A stretch of 9,284 bases of DNA from CAZAPZ01 sp964487285 (GTDB lineage Bacteria; Campylobacterota_A; Desulfurellia; JAADFJ01). Of this stretch, positions 1 to 6,900 are shown piece by piece (position 1 is the stretch's first letter; every line of letters starts with the position of its first letter). Below the pieces are notes generated by a model. That model had not been told where the DNA came from, searched no databases, and worked only from the letters and a program-made list of their open reading frames with translations. Position numbers and translations under genes: made by a program. The DNA is taken from positions 1-9,284 of the forward strand of contig CAZAPZ010000062.1 in assembly GCA_964487285.1 (NCBI GenBank), in the 5' to 3' direction.

Positions 1-1
1 C

Positions 2-88
2 AATGCCGATCTTATCTTTGAAGACAATAAACCGGGTTTACGTGTCAAGCTTGTTTTTAAAAAATCCAACAAACTATATAAGCAATAG
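2..88 (+). CDS. C-terminal end of an upstream protein, possibly a sensor histidine kinase (partial)
   Basis: An open frame runs in from the left edge and stops at TAG 86-88, giving 28 residues that end ...EDNKPGLRVKLVFKKSNK and a short basic tail. The pattern acidic-D-N-x-P-G-L-R-V-x-L-x-F resembles the final beta strand of the HATPase_c domain in TctE/QseC-like sensor kinases, where a similar 'DN.PGLRV' stretch closes the protein. No catalytic motif is inside the window, so the family call rests on this tail alone. If correct, a two-component system would sit directly upstream of the transporter operon, the arrangement known for tctDE and tricarboxylate transporters. It could equally be the end of an unrelated protein. 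Confidence 0.5.
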   Translation, partial: NADLIFEDNKPGLRVKLVFKKSNKLYKQ

Positions 89-95
89 TTTGTTG
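67..95 (+). terminator. Perfect 11-bp stem-loop over the stop codon of the upstream gene
   Basis: CAACAAACTAT (67-77) and ATAGTTTGTTG (85-95) are exact reverse complements around a 7-base loop, and the TAG stop of the upstream gene lies in the 3' arm. On the + strand only a weak U-rich stretch (TCTTAATAAAA) follows, so as a + strand intrinsic terminator it is imperfect; it may stabilise the 3' end of the mRNA. Read on the minus strand, the hairpin is followed by a run of six Ts (complement of about 59-64), so it could also stop antisense transcription. The fold is seen directly; the role is inferred. Confidence 0.5.
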
Positions 96-147
96 TCTTA
101 ATAAAATATCAAAATTCTTCTCGACTTCAACATTTTATCCGAATAAA

Positions 148-168
148 CCCATATTCTGTGGGCTTTTT
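148..168 (+). terminator. Weak hairpin followed by a T run
   Basis: CCCAT (148-152) can pair with GTGGG (158-162) with one G-U pair and a 5-base loop. It is followed by C and five Ts (164-168). The stem is short, but the hairpin-plus-T-run layout downstream of the upstream gene fits a modest Rho-independent terminator separating that gene from the hyuAB-TRAP operon. Confidence 0.35.
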
Positions 169-316
169 AAACTATGAGACCACTACAGTTTATATTTTAT
201 ATACAGCTCTGCGGAGGGGTGTGTCCATTAATCTGTAGATCTGTCTTAAGCTTGGGGCTCAGTATAGATATCCAAATAATGATCTGCCGTCTTTTTCTTA
301 TTAATTGATTAATCCA

Positions 317-345
317 TTGTATAATTATGAAACAACTGTTATAAT
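317..345 (+). promoter_or_regulatory. Sigma-70-type promoter with extended -10, driving hyuA
   Basis: TGTTATAAT (337-345) is a perfect extended -10 (TG-N-TATAAT). A partial -35, TTGTAT (317-322), lies 17 bp upstream of the -10 hexamer. Transcription would start near 352, giving a leader of about 145 nt before hyuA. A second TATAAT at 320-325 lacks a good -35. Assignment assumes an ordinary housekeeping sigma factor. Confidence 0.55.
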
Positions 346-350
346 CATAA
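325..350. promoter_or_regulatory. Inverted repeat overlapping the -10, candidate operator
   Basis: TTATGA (325-330) and TCATAA (345-350) are exact reverse complements 14 bases apart and bracket the -10 hexamer. The two TATAAT-containing blocks around 319-331 and 339-351 also resemble each other as direct repeats 20 bp apart, about two helical turns. This is the layout of a repressor site, but AT-rich promoters give such matches by chance. Confidence 0.3.
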
Positions 351-398
351 AAAGAATTTGTTAAATAGTTGCTTGCAAGTGTGTAACAAAAGATTATA

Positions 399-487
399 AA
401 CCGACCTTTCCTTGTGCACCTATCACCTAGTACACCGCTATTGCCGCTGAAGGTTGCATTAGATGCATAAGGTTGGTTAAAAAGGAG
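399..487 (+). promoter_or_regulatory. Structured 5' leader of hyuA with competing pairings near the ribosome site
   Basis: AACCGACCTT (399-408) can pair over ten bases, with one G-U, with AAGGTTGGTT (469-478), ending four bases before the AAAGGAG ribosome site. Most of the same 5' arm could instead pair with another AAGGTT copy at 450-455. CCTTT (405-409) or TCCTT (409-413) can pair with the ribosome site itself (AAAGG 481-485, AAGGA 482-486). A small hairpin TGCAT-TAG-ATGCA (455-467) lies between the two AAGGTTG copies. I recognise no known riboswitch class. It may be an attenuation or translation-control leader, or a chance fold. Confidence 0.35.
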
Positions 488-495
488 TATTGCCT

Positions 496-2454
496 ATGAT
501 AATAGGTGTTGATACGGGAGGGACATTTACCGACTTTATATATAACAACGGCGATACTTGGGGCATCTATAAACTCCTCTCGACACCTGATAATCCTGCC
601 GAAGCTGTCTTAGCGGGCATCTCTCATCTATGCAGCGGCATAACAGATGTTGTTCATGGATCAACAGTTGCAACTAACGCAATATTAGAAAAAAGAGGCG
701 CTGATTGTGCTCTTATTACAAATAGCGGCTTTGAAGATATTTTAGAAATCGGCAGGCAAAACAGAACTAATATTTATAACCTCAATTATCATAGAAATCC
801 TCCCTTGATAAAGAAAAACTATCGATTCGGAATTGACTGCAGAATTGATCATAATGGAAATATCATAAGTAGTATTGATAAACTTAAGATAAATGAAATT
901 ATCATAAAGCTCAAAAAAAGCAACATTAAATCGGTTGCCGTATCGTTTCTCTTCTCATTTGAAAATTCCGGTCATGAGTTGACCGTAGGAAAAATCTTAG
1001 AAGATAACGGATTTATGGTTTCGCTTTCACATAAGATCGTTGCAGAATTCAGAGAATATGAAAGAACTTCAACTACAGTCATAAACGCCTATGTAATGCC
1101 ATTGATGAAAACTTACATAAATGATATTGCATCTTCTCCAAAGCTTAAATCACTTCATATCATGCAGTCAAACGGAGGAAGTATTTCGGCTCATACGGCA
1201 ATGAATGTTCCTGTAAAAACGATCCTTTCGGGACCCGCAGGCGGAGTAGTAGGGGCTTACAACATAGCCAAAACGGCAGGACTTAATAATATCATAACCT
1301 TTGATATGGGCGGCACATCAACAGATGTATCTCTGCTTCAATCAAACCTCCCCATTAATGTTGAATCGGACATTGCCGGCTATCCGGTTAAAACACCTGT
1401 TATAGATATACATACAGTCGGTGCAGGCGGCGGATCAATTGCCTATTTTGATGACGGAGGAGCTCTTCAGGTAGGACCGAGAAGTGCCGGAGCAAGTCCA
1501 GGCCCAATATGCTACGGCAAAGGCACAAAGATTACCGTTACCGATGCAAATCTATATCTAAACCGTTTGGTTTACGATCAGTTCTTAGGTGGTAAAATGC
1601 TGCTTGAGACAAAGCGGCTTGATTACTATTTCGATAAACTATCAAAGCAAGCCGGCATTGGTGCCAAGAAACTTGCCGAAGGGATTATTGATATAGCAAA
1701 CGGCAATATGGAAAAAGCCATACGGGTTATTTCGGTTGAAAAAGGATACGATCCATCCAAATTTGCACTGTTTGCATTCGGCGGAGCGGGTGGAATGCAT
1801 GCGGCATACCTTGCGCATCTTCTGCATATTAAGAAAGTAGTGATACCAAAAGATTCAGGAATACTATCGGCAATTGGAATGCTAACGGCTGATATTATTA
1901 AAGATTATTCACAGACTGTTATGAAACATAACATTACTGCAAACAAACTATCCGCTCTTTTTAAACCGATAGAACAAGATGCGATGAGTGAGCTTTCCAA
2001 TGAAGGATTATCGGAAAAGGATATAAGTTTAAACCGTTTTGCCGATATCAGATATATTGGCCAATCGTATGAAATTATTGTGCCGTTCGACAAAAATTTT
2101 ATAGAAAGTTTTCACAATCTTCACAAGCTGCGCTACGGTTATTCGGATGAACAAAAAGAGGTTGAAGTGGTAAATATACGAGTAAAAGCCACCGGAAAAA
2201 CTAAAAAACCAAAGATGCAAAAATACGATTTTGCCGGGCCAATACCGGATAAATCCGCATTCATTGGATGGTCCGATACGATTTTTGATGATAAAAGCTA
2301 TAGGACAAATATTCTGTCACGCAATCAGCTCTCGTTTGGCAATCGTATTGACGGTCCTGCAATCGTAGTTGAATATTCATCCACAACAGTTTTGCCTCCT
2401 TTTGCATTTTTGACAGTTGATAAATACGGTAATATGATTATGGAGGAGAAATGA
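496..2454 (+). CDS. hyuA: HyuA: hydantoinase/oxoprolinase family ATPase subunit
   Basis: This 652-residue protein is the nucleotide-binding subunit of an ATP-dependent hydrolase or carboxylase of the N-methylhydantoinase A / 5-oxoprolinase / acetone carboxylase superfamily. It is cytoplasmic and acts with HyuB. An N-terminal Hydant_A_N domain has the phosphate-1 motif DTGGTFTD (residues 6-13) and HGSTVATNAILEKRG (about 54-68). The Hydantoinase_A core shows SGPAGGVVGA (from 245), the second phosphate motif DMGGTSTDV (from 270), GAGGGS (from 309) and FGGAGGMHA (from 428). The remaining ~200 residues are the usual C-terminal region. Length is normal and no frame damage is seen. ATG 496 is chosen because GGAG (484-487) lies 8 bases upstream; a TTG two codons earlier would be too close. 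It overlaps hyuB by four bases (ATGA). The true substrate (hydantoin, 5-oxoproline, ketone or other) cannot be told from these motifs. Confidence 0.93.
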   Translation: MIIGVDTGGTFTDFIYNNGDTWGIYKLLSTPDNPAEAVLAGISHLCSGITDVVHGSTVATNAILEKRGADCALITNSGFEDILEIGRQNRTNIYNLNYHRNPPLIKKNYRFGIDCRIDHNGNIISSIDKLKINEIIIKLKKSNIKSVAVSFLFSFENSGHELTVGKILEDNGFMVSLSHKIVAEFREYERTSTTVINAYVMPLMKTYINDIASSPKLKSLHIMQSNGGSISAHTAMNVPVKTILSGPAGGVVGAYNIAKTAGLNNIITFDMGGTSTDVSLLQSNLPINVESDIAGYPVKTPVIDIHTVGAGGGSIAYFDDGGALQVGPRSAGASPGPICYGKGTKITVTDANLYLNRLVYDQFLGGKMLLETKRLDYYFDKLSKQAGIGAKKLAEGIIDIANGNMEKAIRVISVEKGYDPSKFALFAFGGAGGMHAAYLAHLLHIKKVVIPKDSGILSAIGMLTADIIKDYSQTVMKHNITANKLSALFKPIEQDAMSELSNEGLSEKDISLNRFADIRYIGQSYEIIVPFDKNFIESFHNLHKLRYGYSDEQKEVEVVNIRVKATGKTKKPKMQKYDFAGPIPDKSAFIGWSDTIFDDKSYRTNILSRNQLSFGNRIDGPAIVVEYSSTTVLPPFAFLTVDKYGNMIMEEK

Positions 2455-4025
2455 AGTCAGATCCTATAACGCTTGAACTCTTTAAAAACCGTTTTTCTTC
2501 AATAGCTCAAGAGATGGGGGTTACTTTACAGAGAACTTCATTTTCTCCGAATATTAAAGAGCGGCTTGATTTCTCATGTGCGGTCTTTGATAAGAATGCT
2601 GAAATGGTTGCCCAGGCGGCTCATATACCCGTTCATCTCGGATCTATGCCGTTATCTGTTAAATCTGCCGTAAAGACGATTGAAGCGGATAGCGGCGATA
2701 TGATAATAGTAAACGATCCTTATAAAGGCGGTACGCATCTACCAGATATAACAATTGTTGCTCCGATATTTCTCGGTAAAGATTTACCTCAATTCTATGT
2801 TGCAAACAGAGCTCACCATTCCGATGTAGGAGGCATTAGTCCTGGGTCGATGCCGTTATCAACATCTTTATATCAGGAAGGCGTTATTATTCCTCCTATG
2901 AAAATTATAGAGCATGGCATCATTGATAAAAAGCTTATGAAATTTTTTCTCAGCAATGTAAGAACACCATTTGAAAGAGAAGGCGACCTTTCAAGTCAGA
3001 TTATGGCAAACTTGACAGGAATTAAACGAATAGAGGAGATAGTTAAAAAATATTCATTTGATACGACTCTGTTTTATGCGAATAGTTTAAACGATTACTC
3101 TGAATCTATTATGCGAAAAACAATCATGAAAATTCCAAACGGTATATACCGATATGTAGATCGCATGGATAATGACGGACAATCCACAACCGATGTAAAA
3201 ATAAAGCTTACAATGAAAATCAAAGACGACGCCGCTGAGCTTGATTTTTCAGAATCGGATAATCAGACGGAAGGCAATATAAATGCGGTTTATGCAATAA
3301 CTATGTCAGCCGCTCTTTATGTATTCAGGTCTTTGGTACCACAGAATATTCCTACTAATTCAGGCTGTATGCGTCCGATTAAGGTGATAACAAGAAAGGC
3401 AAGCGTAGTTGATGCTGAATTTCCATCTGCTGTGGCTGCAGGAAACGTTGAGACATCTCAAAGAATAGTAGATGTTATTTTAGGCGCTCTTTTCTCAGCT
3501 ATACCTGAAACTATACCTGCGGCAAGTCAAGGAACAATGAACAATATTACAATCGGCGGTGCAGATGAATCGGGAAAGCCGTTCACTTATTATGAAACTA
3601 TAGGCGGAGGCATGGGTGCCGGCAGCAGGAGTAATGGTGAATCTGCAATACATTCACATATGACAAACACACTTAATACACCTATTGAAGCGCTTGAATA
3701 CAGTTATCCGTTCATCGTAACGGAATATTCCATAAGAAAAAATTCGGGAGGTGAAGGAAATTTTTATGGGGGTAATGGATTAAATAGGGAGATAAAACTT
3801 TTATCCGATGTGCAGGTAACTGTTTTATCCGAGAGAAGGAAGAACGCTCCATACGGATTGAGAGGAGGTGATGCCGGACAAAAAGGTAAGAATATTATTA
3901 AATTCAAAGGGAAAGATTTCAAAGATATGCCGTCTAAATTTAGCATAAAGCTCAAAAAAGACGATATTATAAGAATAGAGACACCCGGCGGCGGCGGATA
4001 TGGAAAAAAACTTATGAGGAGTTAA
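2451..4025 (+). CDS. hyuB: HyuB: hydantoinase/oxoprolinase family catalytic subunit
   Basis: This 524-residue protein is the partner subunit (Hydantoinase_B family) that completes the reaction primed by ATP on HyuA. It begins with the typical DPITLELFKNRFSSIAQEMG stretch. It then has NDPYKGGTHLPD (88-99) and RAHHSDVGG with paired histidines H122/H123, conserved family segments likely near the metal or active site. GGGMGAGSRSNGESAIHSHM starts near 385, GGEGNFYGGNG near 433 and the glycine-rich tail PGGGGYGK at 512-519. Length is normal for stand-alone HyuB. Its ATG lies in the ATGA overlapping the hyuA stop and follows GGAGGAG with good spacing, so the two subunits are translationally coupled, as expected for a stoichiometric complex. 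dctP begins one base after its stop. Acetone- or acetophenone-carboxylase-like activity cannot be excluded, though no extra small subunit gene is present. Confidence 0.93.
   Translation: MKSDPITLELFKNRFSSIAQEMGVTLQRTSFSPNIKERLDFSCAVFDKNAEMVAQAAHIPVHLGSMPLSVKSAVKTIEADSGDMIIVNDPYKGGTHLPDITIVAPIFLGKDLPQFYVANRAHHSDVGGISPGSMPLSTSLYQEGVIIPPMKIIEHGIIDKKLMKFFLSNVRTPFEREGDLSSQIMANLTGIKRIEEIVKKYSFDTTLFYANSLNDYSESIMRKTIMKIPNGIYRYVDRMDNDGQSTTDVKIKLTMKIKDDAAELDFSESDNQTEGNINAVYAITMSAALYVFRSLVPQNIPTNSGCMRPIKVITRKASVVDAEFPSAVAAGNVETSQRIVDVILGALFSAIPETIPAASQGTMNNITIGGADESGKPFTYYETIGGGMGAGSRSNGESAIHSHMTNTLNTPIEALEYSYPFIVTEYSIRKNSGGEGNFYGGNGLNREIKLLSDVQVTVLSERRKNAPYGLRGGDAGQKGKNIIKFKGKDFKDMPSKFSIKLKKDDIIRIETPGGGGYGKKLMRS
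4016..4021 (+). promoter_or_regulatory. Ribosome site for dctP inside the 3' end of hyuB
   Basis: GAGGAG at 4016-4021 lies five bases before the dctP ATG (4027) and overlaps the last hyuB codons. It fixes the dctP start. It gives the binding protein its own strong initiation site, which makes sense because TRAP systems usually need more binding protein than membrane subunits. Confidence 0.6.
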
Positions 4026-4026
4026 A

Positions 4027-5010
4027 ATGAAGAAAATTTTATCAATTCTGCTACTTTTAGGATTTGTATGTTTTGGAAGTTTGCAATCCAAAGCGGCAAA
4101 GATTGTAAAAATGAATTTAAACGCAATATATGGCCCAACAAGTATTCACACGCTTGGGGCAATCCATTTTGCAAAACTGGTTAATAAATATTCAAAAGGC
4201 AGTGTAAAGATCACTGTTTATCCAGGTGGCGCATTGGGCTTCAAGGGAGCTGAACTCTTGCGTGTTGTAAAAGAAGGTCAGGTTCCAATGTCCGATATTT
4301 TGATGGGTGTAGTATCAGGCAGCGCTCATGTTTTTGGCATTAGTTCTCTTCCCAGACTTGTACTCTCATACAAAAAAGCAGAAAAGCTTTACAAGATGTC
4401 GAAACCTCTTTATAAAAAAGCGGCTTTGAAATGGAATCAAAAGTTTTTATATGCGGCTCCATGGCCGCCAAGCGGACTTGTTACGAAAAATCCAATAAAG
4501 AGATTGAGTGATCTTAAAGATCTTAAAATTAGAACATACGATAGAAACGGCGCTCAATTCTTAAGGTACCTTGGGGCGTCTGCCGTATCAATGCCATGGG
4601 GAGATCTTTACTCAGCATTACGAACGGGATTGGTTAAAGGCGTATTGACATCAGCTGAATCCACTAAAAACGGAAAATTTTGGGAAGTTCTAAAACAGTT
4701 TAAAAAAATTGATTATGCGTATCCGCTAAACATGGTTACAATCAATTTGGATTATTGGAATTCATTATCAAAATCTCAAAAGCATGCTATGCTAAGAGCC
4801 GCTAAAGAGACCGAAAGAATTCAATGGAATAGATCTAAATCGTATAATAAAAATGCTCTGGTAACAATCAAAAAGCATGGAATGATTGTGACCGGCGTCA
4901 GCAAAAAATTGAGATTAGCAATGGATAAAGCCGCCAAAAAAGTAATCGATCAGTTTCTTGCAAAGGCAACTAAACAGGAAAAAGCGGTGGTATTACAATT
5001 TATTAAGTGA
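4027..5010 (+). CDS. dctP: TRAP transporter periplasmic solute-binding protein
   Basis: This 327-residue protein is the extracytoplasmic receptor that captures the substrate and delivers it to DctQM. A Sec signal peptide is clear: MKK, a hydrophobic core through about residue 18, then QSKA-AK with likely cleavage after A23 or A24. The mature part shows DctP landmarks: YPGGALG near residue 65, LKIRTYDRNG with R169 at the place of the family's carboxylate-binding arginine, and MPWGDLYSALRTGLVKGV just after it. R169 implies a ligand with a carboxylate group; the exact ligand is not predictable. The protein is unusually rich in lysine, especially in the C-terminal third. Its stop overlaps the GTG start of dctQ. 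Cys15 in the signal core lacks a proper lipobox, so it is read as soluble rather than a lipoprotein. Confidence 0.93.
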   Translation: MKKILSILLLLGFVCFGSLQSKAAKIVKMNLNAIYGPTSIHTLGAIHFAKLVNKYSKGSVKITVYPGGALGFKGAELLRVVKEGQVPMSDILMGVVSGSAHVFGISSLPRLVLSYKKAEKLYKMSKPLYKKAALKWNQKFLYAAPWPPSGLVTKNPIKRLSDLKDLKIRTYDRNGAQFLRYLGASAVSMPWGDLYSALRTGLVKGVLTSAESTKNGKFWEVLKQFKKIDYAYPLNMVTINLDYWNSLSKSQKHAMLRAAKETERIQWNRSKSYNKNALVTIKKHGMIVTGVSKKLRLAMDKAAKKVIDQFLAKATKQEKAVVLQFIK

Positions 5011-5486
5011 TTAATATTATAATGCGCTTCATAGATATGCTCTCTAAATGGGGAGCGTATCTATCGGCAATACTTTTGTCAGCTATGGTATTATTGATTT
5101 TTGTCAATATTATAGGTAGATCGTTGATAGGAACATCTATTTTAATTACCGACGAATACAGCGCATATCTATTTGTAGGCGTTGTGATGTCTGCGCTTGC
5201 TTTTGCCCTTAAAGAAAATGCTCACATAAAAATCAATCTGCTTACCGGTAACATTGGCAAACAACCCGCTAAGTTTGTAACTATTGCTTCAACTTTCATA
5301 GCATTTTTCATAAGTCTCTTTATGATCTATTTTTCCGCCGCTATGATTTATCAATCATTAACCCTTAATATACGCGCTGATACAGTTAGCGAGACAAAAC
5401 TGTTTATACCTCAAATCTTTATTCTGCTTGGATTTTTTCTACTTGCTCTTCAATTATCTGCACGATTATTAAAAATAGTGAAATGA
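5007..5486 (+). CDS. dctQ: TRAP transporter small membrane subunit
   Basis: This 159-residue inner-membrane protein has four predicted hydrophobic helices at about 15-37, 51-68, 90-113 and 132-154, the standard DctQ topology. Family landmarks are VNIIGR (33-38) and the D49-E50 to NAHIKI (71-76) segment after helix 1, where DctQ proteins keep acidic and histidine residues. It pairs with DctM to form the sodium-driven permease. The start is uncertain: GTG 5007 gives a GTGA overlap with dctP matching the other couplings in the operon, but its upstream ribosome site is poor (GGTGG at 4986-4990 is too far). ATG 5022 would shorten the protein by five residues without losing any domain. Either way translation probably depends on ribosomes finishing dctP. 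Confidence 0.9.
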   Translation: MINIIMRFIDMLSKWGAYLSAILLSAMVLLIFVNIIGRSLIGTSILITDEYSAYLFVGVVMSALAFALKENAHIKINLLTGNIGKQPAKFVTIASTFIAFFISLFMIYFSAAMIYQSLTLNIRADTVSETKLFIPQIFILLGFFLLALQLSARLLKIVK

Positions 5487-6814
5487 TCTCGAATCCGCTC
5501 ATTCTCACTATTTTGCTTGTGGTAATACTTTTTTCATTTTTATTATCAGGTCTCTGGATAGGATTCTCACTTTTTGCCACCGGAATGTCGTTAATGCTGC
5601 TTTATAACTTTAATTTGCCTCCTGCCATCTCTATATGGAATAAAATAGGAGGGCTTATGGCAAATTCAATATGGAACAGCCTTAATTCCTGGTCATTGGC
5701 ATCACTTCCTCTTTTTATCTTAATGGGCGAACTGTTATATGAAACAGATCTTTCATCCAAACTATTTAACGGATTGGCGCCATGGCTTACCAAAATTCCA
5801 GGCCGGTTACTTCATATCAACGTTATCGCATGCTCAATGTTTGCTGCTGTTTCAGGATCAAGTGCCGCCACAACAGCCACCATAGGAAAAATCACACTGA
5901 ATGAGCTTTCGAAAAGAGGTTATGATAGAGGTTTATCGGTAGGATCACTTGCAGGAGCCGGAACATTAGGTTTTTTAATACCCCCGAGTATTATTATGAT
6001 CATTTACGGAGTACTTTCTAACACATCCATAGGGAAGCTGTTCGCTGCAGGTGTATTCCCAGGAGTTATGCTCGGCAGTTTTTACTCAGGCTATATAATA
6101 ATACGCAGCCTGATAAATCCTTCTTTGGTACCCCAAGAAACAATGAAGTACAGCTTTAAAGAAAAGTTGCGAGCATCTACAGGAATTGTACCGGTTGTGG
6201 TTTTGATACTTATTGTGCTCGGAAGTATCTATCTCGGCTTTGCAACTCCGACGGAAGCTGCGGCACTTGGTGTTGTAGGAGCTATGGTAACAGCATTAAT
6301 TTTTAAAAGCCTCACCTTTGCAACTGTGAAAAACGCATTTATCAATTCTATAAAAACAACAGCGATGATCTCATTTATCATAATGGGAGCTGCGTTTCTT
6401 TCTCAAGTTGTAGGATTTGTGGGAATGGCGCGAGCATTGAGCCTGTTTGTTGCTCAATTAGGGCTATCTCCTAATATGCTTCTTCTTGTGGTAGGAATTA
6501 TGTATATGCTAATGGGAATGGTTCTTGACGGCATATCTATGGTAGTAATGACATTGCCTATAATTTTGCCCATAGTCGTTTCCGCGGGCTTTAGTCCTCT
6601 TTGGTTCGGAATATTTCTTGTTATTATGGTTGAACTCGCCCAAATTACCCCTCCGGTAGGATTCAGCTTGTTTGTTATTCAGGGCATATCGGATGAAAGT
6701 ACAGGAAACATTATAAAACAAAGTTTTCCATTTTTCTTAATAATGATACTTTCCATTGTGATACTTGTGCTTTTTCCTGAAATAGTGTTTTATCTTCCCA
6801 ATCAAATGAGTTAA
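5483..6814 (+). CDS. dctM: TRAP transporter large membrane subunit
   Basis: This 443-residue polytopic inner-membrane protein, with roughly a dozen hydrophobic segments, moves solute using the sodium gradient. Signature segments are FAAVSGSSAATTATIG in the first half, LAGAGTLGFLIPPS with IPPSI at 166-170, the matching second-half stretch GMVLDGISMVVMTLPIILPI, and ITPPVGF at 388-394. These are the paired hairpin-loop regions of the DctM family. Length is typical and the frame is intact. ATG 5483 overlaps the dctQ stop (ATGA). It is the last gene of the tight operon; 86 bp follow before the aconitase remnant, and no strong terminator is visible there. Confidence 0.95.
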   Translation: MISNPLILTILLVVILFSFLLSGLWIGFSLFATGMSLMLLYNFNLPPAISIWNKIGGLMANSIWNSLNSWSLASLPLFILMGELLYETDLSSKLFNGLAPWLTKIPGRLLHINVIACSMFAAVSGSSAATTATIGKITLNELSKRGYDRGLSVGSLAGAGTLGFLIPPSIIMIIYGVLSNTSIGKLFAAGVFPGVMLGSFYSGYIIIRSLINPSLVPQETMKYSFKEKLRASTGIVPVVVLILIVLGSIYLGFATPTEAAALGVVGAMVTALIFKSLTFATVKNAFINSIKTTAMISFIIMGAAFLSQVVGFVGMARALSLFVAQLGLSPNMLLLVVGIMYMLMGMVLDGISMVVMTLPIILPIVVSAGFSPLWFGIFLVIMVELAQITPPVGFSLFVIQGISDESTGNIIKQSFPFFLIMILSIVILVLFPEIVFYLPNQMS

Positions 6815-6839
6815 GATCCGGATAATAAAAAATGTCTAT

Positions 6840-6870
6840 TTGAAAATCCCATTCCCCGTAGCATTATTAT
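6840..6870 (+). promoter_or_regulatory. Weak candidate promoter before the aconitase remnant
   Basis: TTGAAA (6840-6845) resembles a -35, and TATTAT (6865-6870) a -10, but the 19-bp spacer is longer than optimal. It is in the right place, about 30 bp before the GTG start, to have driven the aconitase gene separately from the operon. Read-through from dctM is an equal possibility. Confidence 0.25.
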
Positions 6871-6888
6871 GATAAATATTACAAACTT

Positions 6889-6894
6889 AGGAGG
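6889..6894 (+). promoter_or_regulatory. Strong ribosome site of the broken aconitase gene
   Basis: AGGAGG (6889-6894) is a consensus Shine-Dalgarno six bases before GTG 6901 and sets that start. It remains intact although the gene is destroyed, so a 150-residue peptide could still be made. Confidence 0.6.
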
Positions 6895-6900
6895 ATTTCC

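Larger units (their letters stand above)
89..495. other. Regulatory intergenic region upstream of hyuA
   Basis: This 407-bp gap has no convincing gene on either strand. It contains the 3' arm of the 67-95 hairpin, a weak terminator (148-168), a promoter (317-345) with an overlapping inverted repeat, an 8-bp palindrome CTTGCAAG (372-379), and a structured leader (399-487). A GGAGG near 215-219 precedes a GTG, but the frame closes after five codons. Its size and content contrast with the near-zero spacing inside the operon, so most control of hyuAB-dctPQM probably acts here. Confidence 0.6.

Noticed and set aside
211..238. GGAGG followed by GTG as a small leader gene
   Set aside because: The frame stops after five codons and shows no amino-acid bias suggesting an attenuation peptide.
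490..495. TTG at 490 as the hyuA start
   Set aside because: Only two bases separate it from the GGAG ribosome site; ATG 496 has an 8-base spacing and begins at the conserved MIIGVDTGG.
3825..4091. Minus-strand 88-residue frame across the hyuB-dctP junction
   Set aside because: It is antisense to two well-identified genes; low-GC coding strands commonly leave such shadows.
4027..4098. DctP as a lipoprotein through Cys15
   Set aside because: The residues before Cys15 (G-F-V) do not form a lipobox, and an ordinary Sec cleavage site lies at SKA-AK.
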